Origin: Nocardiopsis alba DSM 43377
GTDB lineage: Bacteria; Actinomycetota; Actinomycetes; Streptosporangiales; Streptosporangiaceae
Direction: 5' to 3'
Length of the DNA stretch: 64,000 nt
Assembly (NCBI RefSeq): GCF_000341225.1
Contig: NZ_ANAC01000013.1
Coordinates: forward strand, 62,001-126,000
Part shown: positions 16,342 through 25,309 of the stretch, in pieces
Numbering within the stretch: position 1 is the first letter of the stretch
Layout of the letters: each line of letters opens with the position of its first letter
The notes under the pieces: model-generated
Seen by the model: the letters and a program-made list of their open reading frames with translations, nothing else
Told to the model about the DNA's origin: nothing
Database searches by the model: none
Translations under genes and position numbers: made by a program

Positions 16342-17391
16342 GTGAAGCGCAGTAACGCGGCCAAGTTCGCCGCCGTCGCAGCGGCGAGCATGCTGGCACT
16401 CACCGCGTGTGACAACGCGGCCGACGACGGGTCCGGCGACGGCTCCGGTGACGACGCATCCGAGCTCCAGGTGGGACTGGCCTACGACGTCGGTGGTCGT
16501 GGCGACCGTTCCTTCAACGACTCCGCCTACCGCGGGCTGGAGCAGGCCGCCGAGGAGCTCGGCGTCCAGACGCAGGACTTCGAGCCCGCCAAGGACGAGG
16601 CCGACTCCGCCAAGGAGGAGCGCCTGACCACGATGGCCGAGGAGGGCTACGACCTCGTCATCGCCGTCGGGTTCGCCTACGACGGCGCCATCCAGTCGGT
16701 CGCCCCCAAGTACCCGGAGGTCGACTTCGCGATCATCGACTCCGAGATCGAGGGCATCGACAACGTCACCAGCCTGGTGTTCGCCGAGGAACAGGCCTCC
16801 TTCCTGGCCGGTGCCGCCGCGGCGCTGACCACCGAGGAGGACCACGTCGGCTTCATCGGCGGTGTCGAGACCCCGCTGATCCACAAGTTCGAAGCCGGTT
16901 TCGTGGCCGGGGCCGAACACGTCAACGAGGACATCAACGTCGAGATCGACTACCTGAGCCAGCCGCCGGACATGAGCGGCTTCAACGAGCCCGCCCGTGG
17001 CTCCGCGGTCGCCCAGGCCCAGTACGACCGCGGCGCCGACGTCATCTACCACGCCGCCGGCGCCTCCGGCAACGGCATCCTGGAGTCCGCGGTCGCCAAC
17101 GACTTCACCTTCATCGGCGTCGACAGCGACCAGTACGTCAACGCCGAGGACGACCAGAAGCAGCACGTGCTGACCTCCGCCATCAAGCAGGTCGACGTCT
17201 CGGTCTTCGAGCTCATCAGCGCGGCCGTCGAGGGCGATGTCGAGGGCGGCATCCAGCGCTTCGACCTCACCGACGGCGGTGTCGACTACACCACCTCCAA
17301 CGAGGAGGCCATCGAGCCGATCCAGGAGGAGCTGGACGCGCTCAAGGAGCAGATCGTCGCCGGTGAGATCGAGGTTCCCACCGAGCCGTGA
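16342..17391 (+). CDS. BMP/PnrA-family nucleoside-binding lipoprotein of an ABC importer
   Basis: 349 aa extracellular substrate-binding lipoprotein. Signal peptide with lipobox LTAC; C23 would be lipidated. The mature part starts with an acidic Gly/Ser linker, then VGLAYDVGGRGDRSFNDSAYRGLEQA, DLVIAVGFAYDGAIQSVAPKYPEVDFAIID and FIGGVETPLIHKFEAGFVAGA, all typical of the BMP/PnrA family that binds purine and other nucleosides. GTG 16342 has GAAGGGGAGAG upstream. It is the first gene of an operon continuing into ATPase, permeases, cdd and deoA, which supports nucleosides as substrate. Confidence 0.93.
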   Translation: MKRSNAAKFAAVAAASMLALTACDNAADDGSGDGSGDDASELQVGLAYDVGGRGDRSFNDSAYRGLEQAAEELGVQTQDFEPAKDEADSAKEERLTTMAEEGYDLVIAVGFAYDGAIQSVAPKYPEVDFAIIDSEIEGIDNVTSLVFAEEQASFLAGAAAALTTEEDHVGFIGGVETPLIHKFEAGFVAGAEHVNEDINVEIDYLSQPPDMSGFNEPARGSAVAQAQYDRGADVIYHAAGASGNGILESAVANDFTFIGVDSDQYVNAEDDQKQHVLTSAIKQVDVSVFELISAAVEGDVEGGIQRFDLTDGGVDYTTSNEEAIEPIQEELDALKEQIVAGEIEVPTEP

Positions 17392-17450
17392 CGGGCGTCG
17401 AGCCCACCGCGGGAGCCGGGCCCGCGAGGTGACCCGAGGGTCACGAGGAA

Positions 17451-17485
17451 CGGAGCCGAAGGGGCACACGACCCCTTCGGCTCCG
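17451..17485 (+). terminator. Intra-operon stem-loop between lipoprotein and ATPase genes
   Basis: Perfect 14-bp stem (CGGAGCCGAAGGGG, 7-nt loop, CCCCTTCGGCTCCG) in the 182-bp gap, with no T-run. A separate 16-bp palindrome GTGACCCGAGGGTCAC lies at 17429-17444. Such hairpins after binding-protein genes usually protect that part of the mRNA or terminate partially, giving more binding protein than ATPase. Confidence 0.6.
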
Positions 17486-17573
17486 CCCGGTAGCCGCACC
17501 GCGACGAAGGCGTCCGGTCGTGGCCCTGTCAAGGCCCGCCACGCCCCGCCGCAAGTTCCCATAGAGGAGTCTG

Positions 17574-19175
17574 ATGAGCAGCACGCCATCGGGCGGCGGG
17601 TCGAACGGACCCGCCGCCGTTGAGCTGCGCGGGATCACCAAGCGTTTTCCCGGCGTCGTGGCCAACCACGACATCGACATCACCGTGGCCCCCGGTACCG
17701 TGCACGCCATCGTCGGCGAGAACGGGGCGGGCAAGTCCACGCTGATGAAGACCCTGTACGGCATGCACCGGCCGGACGAGGGACAGATCCGAGTCAAGGG
17801 CGTGGAGGTGCGCTTCCACTCGCCCTCCGACGCCATCAAGCACGGCATCGGCATGGTGCACCAGCACTTCATGCTGGCCGACAACCTCACCGTCCTGGAG
17901 AACGTGGTCCTGGGGGCCGAACGCCGGCACGGCATCGGCAACAAGGCCCGTGAACGGATCAGGAGCCTGTCCGCCCAGTACGGGCTGGGCGTGGACCCCG
18001 ACCGCCTGATGGAGAACCTGGGCATCGGCGACCGCCAACGGGTGGAGATCCTCAAGGTCCTGTACCGGGGCGCCGAGACCATCATCCTGGACGAGCCCAC
18101 CGCCGTACTGGTCCCGCAGGAGGTCGACGAACTCTTCGCCAACCTGCGCGAACTCAAGCGCGAGGGCCTCACGGTCATCTTCATCTCGCACAAGCTCGAC
18201 GAGGTCCTGTCGGTCGCCGACGACATCACCGTCATCCGACGCGGCACCACCGTCGCCACCGCCGACCCGCGCACCACCACCGCGCGGGAACTGGCGACCC
18301 TGATGGTCGGCGGCGAACTGCCCGTCCCCGAGCTGCGCGAGTCCACCGTCACCGACCACGTGGTCCTGTCCCTGGACGGGATCACCGTGCTGTCGGCCGA
18401 GGGCCGCCCCGTCGTCGACGACGTCTCCGTGAACATCCGGCGGGGCGAGATCGTCGGCATCGCCGGTGTCGAGGGCAACGGCCAGTCCGAGCTCATCGAG
18501 GCGATCATGGGCATGCGCCGCCTCTCCTCGGGGCGGATCCTCCTGGAGGAGGAGGACATCAGCACCTGGTCCACCCTGCGCATCCGCGAGGCCGGGGTCG
18601 GCTACATCCCCGAGGACCGGCACCGCCACGGCGTGCTGCTGGAGTCGCCGCTGTGGGAGAACCGCATTCTGGGTCACCAGACCAAGGCGCCCAGCGTACG
18701 CGGCCCCTGGATCGACAAGGCCGGAGCCCGTAAGGACTCCGAACGCATCGTCGCCGAGTACGACGTCCGCACCCCCGGCATCGACGTCATCGCCGACGCG
18801 CTCTCGGGCGGTAACCAGCAGAAGTTCATCATCGGCCGGGAGATGAGCGGGGAACCGCGCTTCCTGGTCGCCGCCCACCCCACCCGAGGCGTGGACGTGG
18901 GCGCCCAGTCCGCCATCTGGAAACAGCTCCGCGAAGCGCGGGCCGAGGGCCTGGCCGTGCTGCTGATCTCCGCGGACCTGGACGAGCTGATCGGCATGTC
19001 CGACACGCTCCACGTCATCCTGCGCGGACGCCTGGTCGCCGAGGCCGACCCCGCCACCGTCACCCCCGAACAGCTCGGCTCGGCCATGACCGGCGCCGGC
19101 CTGTGCGGCGATGAGGAAAGTGAGACCGGTGCGAACGATGGCACCGACAAGGAAGAGAACGAGGGCGGATCATGA
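17574..19175 (+). CDS. Nucleoside ABC importer ATP-binding protein (two NBDs)
   Basis: 533 aa, tandem nucleotide-binding domains of the sugar/nucleoside (RbsA/NupA-like) type. NBD1 has Walker A GENGAGKST, signature-like IGDRQRVEILKVL and Walker B IILDEPTAVL. NBD2 has the usual degenerate Walker A GVEGNGQSE, the full signature LSGGNQQK and VAAHPTRGVDVGA. The acidic C-terminal tail (ESETGANDGTDKEENEGGS) is an extension. ATG 17574 has GAGGAG upstream. The stop overlaps the first permease start (ATGA). It energises uptake with the BMP protein and two permeases. Confidence 0.93.
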   Translation: MSSTPSGGGSNGPAAVELRGITKRFPGVVANHDIDITVAPGTVHAIVGENGAGKSTLMKTLYGMHRPDEGQIRVKGVEVRFHSPSDAIKHGIGMVHQHFMLADNLTVLENVVLGAERRHGIGNKARERIRSLSAQYGLGVDPDRLMENLGIGDRQRVEILKVLYRGAETIILDEPTAVLVPQEVDELFANLRELKREGLTVIFISHKLDEVLSVADDITVIRRGTTVATADPRTTTARELATLMVGGELPVPELRESTVTDHVVLSLDGITVLSAEGRPVVDDVSVNIRRGEIVGIAGVEGNGQSELIEAIMGMRRLSSGRILLEEEDISTWSTLRIREAGVGYIPEDRHRHGVLLESPLWENRILGHQTKAPSVRGPWIDKAGARKDSERIVAEYDVRTPGIDVIADALSGGNQQKFIIGREMSGEPRFLVAAHPTRGVDVGAQSAIWKQLREARAEGLAVLLISADLDELIGMSDTLHVILRGRLVAEADPATVTPEQLGSAMTGAGLCGDEESETGANDGTDKEENEGGS

Positions 19176-20755
19176 GTAGGACCTCCCGCCCCGGCGCGCC
19201 CCTGCCCGGTCCCGCCGTCGTGGTGATCGCGATCCTCCTGGGCGCCGGTGTCACCGCCGGGCTCGATCTGGCGCTGCTGTGGTGGGCCGCGTTGATCATC
19301 GGTGTGGTCGCGGCCTTCGCCTTCGTGTTCTGGACCGCCTCCGGCCGGACCGACGACGGCGATCCGGGCGACGACGTCGACGAGAAGCACACGACGCTGC
19401 ACAAGACCCTCGTGCTCCCGGCCGCCCTGGTGCTGTCGGTGCTCGGCGGACTGCTCGCGGCCTGGGCGCTGGACCTCCAGCTCCAGGAGTGGGCGGCGGC
19501 CCTCCTGGGCGGCGCCGTCGGCGCGGGACTGGCCTTCCTGCTGATCCACCGGCTCTCGGCCATGTTGGCGCTGTCCTTCGCCGCCGTGTTCGCGGCCGGG
19601 ATCATCGCCACCGCCGTGACCGCCGCCGTGCTGTTCTTCAGCGGCATCGCGCCCCTGAGCACCTTCGAGCGGATGCTCGAATACGGCACCCGGCCCAACA
19701 GCATGGTGCAGATCATCAACGACAGCACCACCTACTACCTGGCCGCCGTGGCCGTGGCGATCGGCTTCAAGATGAAGCTGTTCAACATCGGCGTGGACGG
19801 CCAGTACCGACTGGCGGCCCTGCTGGCCGCCGCGGTCGGCGGATACCTGGTGCTGCCCCCGGTGATCAGCCAGTTCGTCGTCATCGTCACGGCGGTCGCC
19901 GTCGGTGGCGTGTGGGCCGGTATCGCCGGGTACCTCAAGGTCACCCGAGGGGTGTCCGAGGTGATCGCGACGATCATGCTCAACTCGATCGCCACCGGTA
20001 TCACCGCCTACCTGCTGACCGAAGGCCGTCTCGCGGTCGAGATCAGCACCAACAACATCGGCACCCCGCCGATCCCCGAGTCCGGCTGGGTCCCCGGCAT
20101 CCCGGCGACCTTCCTGGGCTCGGAGCGTGAGATCTTCGGTCTGGTCTTCCTCGCCATCGCCGTGGGCATCGGCTACTGGGTGATGCTCAACCGCACCCGG
20201 TTCGGCTTCGAACTGCGCGCCACCGGCCAGTCCAAGACGGCGGCCGAGGCCAGCGGCGTCGACGTCAAGAAGATGATCTTCCTGTCCATGCTGTTCTCCG
20301 GCATGGTCGCCGGGCTCGTGGGCCTGCCCCAGCTTCTGGGCAGCTCCCACTACTACGCCCTGGACTTCCCGGCCGGTATCGGCTTCGTCGGTATCGCGAT
20401 CGCCCTGCTGGGGCGCAACCACCCGGTCGGCATCGTCTTCGCCTCCCTGTTCTGGGCCTTCCTGAACCAGGCGGCGGGCATTCTGCCCTTCGACGGCATC
20501 CCCCAGGAGATCGCGGTCATCGCACAGGCCACCATCGTCCTCACGGTCGTCGTGGTCTACGAGGTCGTCCACCGCTGGGGCCGTCGCCACCAGCAGCAAC
20601 AGGTCGGTCGACAGCTCGGTCGCACGACCGAGACCACTCCGGAGCCCGCGACCGTGTCCCACGGCGCCGGCCCGGAGCACGGTTCCGCCGAGGGGACCGA
20701 GGGCGGCGACGGCGCCCACGGCACCGACGGCGAGCGCGGCGGGGAGGCGAAGTGA
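19172..20755 (+). CDS. Nucleoside ABC importer permease 1
   Basis: 527 aa BPD_transp_2-type permease. The core domain (about residues 170-460) contains IGFKMKLFNIGVDGQYRLAALLAAA, GVSEVIATIMLNSIATGITAYLL and ATGQSKTAAEASGVDVKKMIFLSMLFSGMVAGLVGL, the loop touching the ATPase. Unlike minimal family members it has extra N-terminal membrane segments split by a charged stretch (TASGRTDDGDPGDDVDEKH) and a hydrophilic C-terminal tail of about 60 residues. It overlaps the ATPase and the second permease by 4 bp each. Confidence 0.92.
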   Translation: MSRTSRPGAPLPGPAVVVIAILLGAGVTAGLDLALLWWAALIIGVVAAFAFVFWTASGRTDDGDPGDDVDEKHTTLHKTLVLPAALVLSVLGGLLAAWALDLQLQEWAAALLGGAVGAGLAFLLIHRLSAMLALSFAAVFAAGIIATAVTAAVLFFSGIAPLSTFERMLEYGTRPNSMVQIINDSTTYYLAAVAVAIGFKMKLFNIGVDGQYRLAALLAAAVGGYLVLPPVISQFVVIVTAVAVGGVWAGIAGYLKVTRGVSEVIATIMLNSIATGITAYLLTEGRLAVEISTNNIGTPPIPESGWVPGIPATFLGSEREIFGLVFLAIAVGIGYWVMLNRTRFGFELRATGQSKTAAEASGVDVKKMIFLSMLFSGMVAGLVGLPQLLGSSHYYALDFPAGIGFVGIAIALLGRNHPVGIVFASLFWAFLNQAAGILPFDGIPQEIAVIAQATIVLTVVVVYEVVHRWGRRHQQQQVGRQLGRTTETTPEPATVSHGAGPEHGSAEGTEGGDGAHGTDGERGGEAK

Positions 20756-22011
20756 GTCAGGAACTCAACGTGATGGAGCCGGTGGCCGGAAGGTCCCGGC
20801 CCAAGGGGTGGGGGCGCTGGCGTCTTCTCACCCTGCTGATGGCGGTCCTGGTGTCCCTCGCGGGGCTGCGGGTCATCACCGGCCAGGACATGCTGACCGA
20901 CGCGGGCACCGTCCGCACCACGCTGACCTTCGCGGTCCCGATCGGCCTGGCCGCGCTCGGTGGTCTGTGGGCCGAACGCGCCGGCATCATCAACATCGGT
21001 CTCGAAGGCATGATGATCTTCGGGACCTGGTTCGGCGCCTACTTCGCGTGGAGCTTCGACAACCCCTGGATCGGTCTGCTGGCCGGCACCCTGGGAGGGA
21101 TGTTCGGCGGCCTCATGCACGCGGTGGCCACGGTGACCTTCGCCGTGGACCACATCGTGTCCGGTGTGGCGATCAACATCCTCGCCCTGGGCGCCATGCG
21201 CTACCTGTCGATCCTCGTCTACGCCGACATCCCCGGCGCCGGCGCGGCCCAGTCCCCGCCCGCGCCCTCGTTCCCCACCCTGAACGTGCCGTGGCTGCCC
21301 GAGGCGCTCACCCCGGTCGCGCAGAGCGGGATCTTCCTGGTCAGCGACATCGCCGCGCTGATCATCGGCCTCACCACCCGGATGTCGGCGCTGACGCTCA
21401 TCGCGGTCCTGATGATCCCGCTCAGCTACCTGGTGCTGTGGAAGACCACCTTCGGTCTGCGACTGCGTTCGGTGGGCGAGAACCCCGACGCCGCCGAGTC
21501 CCTCGGTGTGCCGGTGTACACGCTCAAGTACGTCGCGGTGCTCATCTCCGGTGGTCTGGCCGGCATGGGCGGCGTCTTCCTCGCGATCGTCGCCTCGCAG
21601 ATCTACCAGGAGGGGCAGACCGGCGGCCGCGGCTACATCGGTCTGGCCGCGATGATCTTCGGTAACTGGCGTCCGGGCGGTCTGGCCATGGGCGCGGGCC
21701 TGTTCGGCTACACCGACGCCCTCCAGGTACGTGGTGGCGGCGCCGCGATCCACGCGCTGCTGCTGCTCCTGGCCGTGGTACTGCTGGTGGTGGCCGTGTG
21801 GCAGGTGCGCAAGGACCGCAAGGGTCTGGCCGTGGCCGGTACGCTCGCCGCGATCGTGCTGCTGTTCTGGTACTTCACCACCGACTCCCTGCCGCGCGAG
21901 CTGGCCACCTACAGCCCGCACATCGCCACCCTGCTGGTGCTGTCGCTGGCCTCGCAACGGCTGCGGGCACCCGCGGGCGTCGGTAGGCAATGGAGGGCGA
22001 GCCGCTCATGA
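20752..22011 (+). CDS. Nucleoside ABC importer permease 2
   Basis: 419 aa second BPD_transp_2 permease. It has FAVPIGLAALGGLWAERAGIINIGLEGMM near the N-terminus and LRSVGENPDAAESLGVPVYTLKYVAVLISGGLAGMGGVFLAI in the ATPase-contact region, and ends in extra hydrophobic segments. GTG 20752 overlaps the previous stop, and the stop overlaps the cdd start by 4 bp, so import and deamination are translationally linked. Confidence 0.93.
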   Translation: MSQELNVMEPVAGRSRPKGWGRWRLLTLLMAVLVSLAGLRVITGQDMLTDAGTVRTTLTFAVPIGLAALGGLWAERAGIINIGLEGMMIFGTWFGAYFAWSFDNPWIGLLAGTLGGMFGGLMHAVATVTFAVDHIVSGVAINILALGAMRYLSILVYADIPGAGAAQSPPAPSFPTLNVPWLPEALTPVAQSGIFLVSDIAALIIGLTTRMSALTLIAVLMIPLSYLVLWKTTFGLRLRSVGENPDAAESLGVPVYTLKYVAVLISGGLAGMGGVFLAIVASQIYQEGQTGGRGYIGLAAMIFGNWRPGGLAMGAGLFGYTDALQVRGGGAAIHALLLLLAVVLLVVAVWQVRKDRKGLAVAGTLAAIVLLFWYFTTDSLPRELATYSPHIATLLVLSLASQRLRAPAGVGRQWRASRS

Positions 22012-22430
22012 CCGAGCACGCGAAGGGCGCCGAGGGCACGGCCCCGGACGTCGACTGGGAGGCGCTCCGCGCGGCCGCCCGGGAGGCGATGGGCCGCGCC
22101 TACGCCCCCTACTCCCGCTACCCGGTGGGCGCCGCCGCTCTGGTCGACGACGGCCGGGTGGTGAGCGGCTGCAACGTGGAGAACGCCTCCTACGGTGTGG
22201 GCCTGTGCGCCGAGTGCGGTCTGGTCAGCGCGCTGCACGCCACCGGCGGCGGACGTCTGGTCGCCTTCGCCTGCGTGGACGGGCGGGGCTCCGCCCTGAT
22301 GCCGTGCGGGCGATGTCGACAACTGCTGTACGAACACGGCGGGCCCGAACTGCTTGTGGACACGCCCGAGGGGATCCTCCCCATGGACCGGGTCCTGCCG
22401 CAGGCCTTCGGACCGCACAACCTCACATAG
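22008..22430 (+). CDS. cdd: Cytidine deaminase
   Basis: Hydrolytic deamination of (deoxy)cytidine to (deoxy)uridine. 140 aa, the small homotetrameric type. Zinc ligands are in CAEC (C67, with E69 as proton shuttle) and PCGRC (C100, C103); the nucleoside-binding CNVENASY is at 55-62. ATG 22008 is chosen because GGAGGGCGAG lies 7-17 bases upstream; ATG 21990 would bury that site. It overlaps the permease stop (ATGA) and is followed by a perfect terminator-like hairpin, then deoA. Confidence 0.95.
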   Translation: MTEHAKGAEGTAPDVDWEALRAAAREAMGRAYAPYSRYPVGAAALVDDGRVVSGCNVENASYGVGLCAECGLVSALHATGGGRLVAFACVDGRGSALMPCGRCRQLLYEHGGPELLVDTPEGILPMDRVLPQAFGPHNLT

Positions 22431-22440
22431 TCACCCCATC

Positions 22441-22480
22441 GGCGTCTCCCCGGCCCACCGCGGCCGGGGAGACGCCCTTT
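22441..22480 (+). terminator. Terminator or attenuator between cdd and deoA
   Basis: Perfect 15-bp stem GGCGTCTCCCCGGCC (22441-22455), 6-nt loop, complement at 22462-22476, then CTTTAT. It lies inside the apparent operon, so deoA may depend on readthrough or a small promoter in the 50 bp before it. Confidence 0.75.
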
Positions 22481-22526
22481 ATCCACCCTCGCCATCACCG
22501 AAGCAGTGCCACGGAAGGAACGTGAC

Positions 22527-23816
22527 ATGGACGTCATCGAGATCATCCGCGCCAAGCGCGACGGGGGGACCCTCACCCCCGAGCAGATCGACTGGGTGAT
22601 CGGGGCCTACACCCGTGGCGAGATCGCCGAGGAACAGATGGCGGCGCTGGCCATGGCGATCTTCCTCCAGGGGATGGACCGCTCCGAGGTGAGCCGATGG
22701 ACGGAGGCGATGCTGGACTCGGGCGAGCGGCTGGACTTCTCCGACCTGGCCCGGCCCACCACCGACAAGCACTCCACCGGAGGGGTCGGTGACAAGATCA
22801 CCCTGCCGCTCACCCCCACCGTGGCGGCCTGCGGCGCGGCCGTGCCCCAGCTCTCCGGTCGCGGGCTGGGCCACACCGGCGGCACCCTCGACAAGCTGGA
22901 GGCCATCCCCGGCTGGAAGGCGTCGCTGAGCACCGAGGAGATGCGCCGGGTGCTCACCACCACGGGCGGGGTGATCTGCGCGGCCGGTTCCGGGCTGGCC
23001 CCGGCGGACCGCAGGCTCTACGCCCTGCGCGACGTCACCGGCACCGTCGAGTCGATCCCGCTCATCTCCGCCTCCATCATGAGCAAGAAGCTCGCCGAGG
23101 GCACCGGTTCGCTGGTGCTGGACGTCAAGGTGGGCTCGGGGGCGTTCATGAAGGACCTCGCCTCCGCCCGCGAACTGGCCCGCACCATGGTGGACATCGG
23201 CAACGACCACGGGGTGCGCACCGTCGCCCTGCTCACCGACATGGAGAGCCCGCTGGGGCGTCAGGTCGGCAACGCCCTGGAGGTCGCCGAGGCCGTCGAG
23301 GTCCTCTCCGGAGGCGGGCCCGCCGACGTGGTCGAGCTGACCGTGGCCCTGGCCCGCGAGATGCTCCTGGCCGCCGGTCTGACCCCGGGCGAGGGCGGCA
23401 CCAGGGACCCGGCCGAGGCGCTGCGCGACGGCAGCGCGCTGGCGTCCTGGAAGGAGCTCGTGCGCGAGCAGGGCGGCGACCCGGACGCGCCGCTGCCCGT
23501 GGCCGCCGAGCGTCGCGTGGTCCTCGCCCCGACCGGTGGCGTGGTCACCCGACTGGACGCCTACCAGGTGGGCCTGGCCGCCTGGAGGCTCGGCGCCGGG
23601 CGAGCGCGCAAGGAGGACGCGGTGTCCTTCGGCGCGGGCGTGACCCTGCACGCCAAGCCGGGCGAGGAGGTCAAGGCGGGCGAGCCGCTGTTCACCCTGC
23701 ACACCGACGAGCCGGAGCGCTTCGACCGGGCCGCCGAGGCCCTGGAGGGCGCGTTCGACATCGGCGCCGGCGACGAGTGGAAGCCCTCCCCGCTGGTCAT
23801 CGACCGCATCGCCTGA
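22527..23816 (+). CDS. deoA: Thymidine (pyrimidine-nucleoside) phosphorylase
   Basis: Phosphorolysis of thymidine/deoxyuridine (or uridine) to base plus deoxyribose-1-phosphate. 429 aa. The signature region is [17 protein letters not shown], with [22 protein letters not shown]-like [16 protein letters not shown] after it; [28 protein letters not shown] binds phosphate and base. ATG 22527 has GGAAGGAACG directly upstream, whereas GTG 22506 does not. Its product would pass through PmmB and DeoC. It ends the importer operon. Confidence 0.94.
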   Translation: [429 protein letters not shown]

Positions 23817-23830
23817 CCCCGGGAACGAAC

Positions 23831-23866
23831 GATGGGGCGGGACCGGATCTTCGGCCCCGCCCCATC
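23831..23866 (+). terminator. Stem-loop after deoA
   Basis: GATGGGGCGGG (23831-23841) pairs with CCCGCCCCATC (23856-23866) 15 bp after the deoA stop. There is no T-run. Confidence 0.6.
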
Positions 23867-23952
23867 GGCGTTCAGGCTCCTCAGGCCCAGGTGGAGTTCA
23901 GGACGTGGGCGAGGGTCGCGTCGCGGCGGGAGTCCTCGGGGCAAGCGATGAG

Positions 23953-23984
23953 AACGGCCGGGGCCTCGATGGGCCCCGGCCGTT
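23953..23984 (-). terminator. Stem-loop after the minus-strand membrane protein gene
   Basis: AACGGCCGGGGCC, 6-nt loop, GGCCCCGGCCGTT: a perfect 13-bp stem 34 bp beyond the stop of the converging minus-strand gene. With the stem at 23831 it insulates the two convergent units. Confidence 0.6.
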
Positions 23985-24018
23985 CCGTGTCTCGGGCGGT
24001 GTCGCGGGGGAGCCCCCG

Positions 24019-24588
24019 TCAGTTCGGCATGGGCGGCGGCATCATCTGCGGCGCCGCCTCCGGGATCATGTAGACGGCCACGGCCGCCACGACCACGAAC
24101 ATCAGCCCCACGAGGATGGTCGCCGCCGAACCCCACCGGGCCCAGTGGCGGCTGCCCGCGTCGGTCAGGCTCAGGGCCAGACCGCCGAGGATCACGGCGA
24201 TCAGGGCCATCGACCCGCCGGTCATGAGCTGGATCCTGATCTGCCTGATCTGGCCGCCCTCGATGGGCTGGCCGTCCACCAGGATCATGCTGGTGAGGAT
24301 CTCGATGAGCTGCCCGGACATGACGGTCACACCGAGCAGGATCAGCCCTGCGATGGTGAAGGTCTCGGCGGACAGGACGCCTCCGGGGCGGGGCTCGGTG
24401 GGGAGCGCCTCCTCCGCGTCCTCGCCGGGGTCGGTGTCCTCACCGTTCGGGTCCGTCTCGGGTTCGACGGGCGCCTCGTCCCGCGGCGGGGCCTCCGTCC
24501 CCGCCGGTTCGAAGGTCGGCTTGCCGCCACCCTCCGGCGCGCTCGTGGTGTTCTCGGGTCCTGGGTGATCTTCCGGAGTGGTACTCAC
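24019..24588 (-). CDS. Conserved membrane protein, paralogue A of a tandem pair
   Basis: 189 aa. The first 70 residues are a Pro/Glu/Thr-rich, probably disordered region. Three hydrophobic segments follow: GVLSAETFTIAGLILLGVTVM, LMTGGSMALIAVILGGLAL and WGSAATILVGLMFVVVAAVAVYMI. The tail is Met/Pro-rich (MMPPPMPN). The family is unknown to me. The GTG start at 24588 opens V-S-T-T-P-E-D, matching the neighbour's V-S-T-S-P-E-D. There is no clear ribosome-binding site. The next minus-strand gene is a diverged copy, so a local duplication created the pair. Confidence 0.8.
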   Translation of the reverse strand: MSTTPEDHPGPENTTSAPEGGGKPTFEPAGTEAPPRDEAPVEPETDPNGEDTDPGEDAEEALPTEPRPGGVLSAETFTIAGLILLGVTVMSGQLIEILTSMILVDGQPIEGGQIRQIRIQLMTGGSMALIAVILGGLALSLTDAGSRHWARWGSAATILVGLMFVVVAAVAVYMIPEAAPQMMPPPMPN

Positions 24589-24692
24589 GCGGCCAACGTA
24601 CCGGTGGGTCCGTGTAAGCGGGGCCTAAGAACCACCTGGTCAATGGAGGGATTCGGGCCGTTCCGGACACGGTGGCGTCTCGGAGGCGCCCT

Positions 24693-25163
24693 TCAGGAGC
24701 CCAACAGCACGTAGGACAGCACGGTCAACAGGACCGCGAGCAGCCCGACCAGAATCGTGGCGGCGGCCAGGTGACGGGCCCAGGGGCGTGTCGTGTGCGT
24801 CGCCCGGAACAGGGCCGCGGACGCGCTCGCCACGGCCAGCGCGGAGAACAGCCCGGCCCCGGTCAGCTGGCCCTGGACGGCGGGTACGAGGACCCCGGAG
24901 GCCCCGGTCAGGACGTACTGGTTGAAGATCGCGATGAGTTCGGTGGAGAACAGGACCACGCCCAAGAGCAGGGCGCCGGCCACGCCGAAGGTCTCGGGAC
25001 CGAACAGGCCGCCGCCGCGTCCGTGAGCCGGGGCCGCGGACAGGAAGGCCTCTTCGCCCTCGTCCTTCGTGGCCTCGGCCCCGGTGGCGTCACCTGTGGT
25101 GTCGTCGGGTTCGGGGGTCTCGGTGGAGGAGGTGTCGGTGGTGTCCTCTGGGGAAGTACTCAC
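24693..25163 (-). CDS. Conserved membrane protein, paralogue B of a tandem pair
   Basis: 156 aa. Same layout as its neighbour: acidic Ser/Thr/Glu-rich N-terminus, then GGLFGPETFGVAGALLLGVVLF, a central segment and WARHLAAATILVGLLAVLLTVLSYVLL. GLFGPETFGVAGALLLGVV against GVLSAETFTIAGLILLGVT shows paralogy. GTG 25163 is chosen by comparison with paralogue A; a TTG at 25172 would extend it by 3 residues. Function unknown. The 104 bp between the copies hold no other gene, and the two are probably transcribed together. Confidence 0.78.
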   Translation of the reverse strand: MSTSPEDTTDTSSTETPEPDDTTGDATGAEATKDEGEEAFLSAAPAHGRGGGLFGPETFGVAGALLLGVVLFSTELIAIFNQYVLTGASGVLVPAVQGQLTGAGLFSALAVASASAALFRATHTTRPWARHLAAATILVGLLAVLLTVLSYVLLGS

Positions 25164-25309
25164 CCGCGTCAAAATACCGGCCGCGTTCCCCGTCCCGGGG
25201 GCCCGAACGCGGGTCGGCGGCGTCCGGTTCCGGCCAATACGGGAGTCTCGTCCCGGAAGAACAATCAGGAGAGCTTGTTTTTTCGTGTGTCCGATGTCAC
25301 TCTCGTGCC

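Noticed and set aside
17574..19175. Degenerate second Walker A (GNGQSE) of the ABC ATPase as a sign of inactivation
   Set aside because: This is usual for the second domain of RbsA/NupA-like ATPases; the signature motif is intact.
18674..20719. A 681-codon minus-strand frame opposite the ABC importer genes
   Set aside because: Composition is dominated by Asp/Gly/His/Gln with no motif, opposite genes whose domains are clear.
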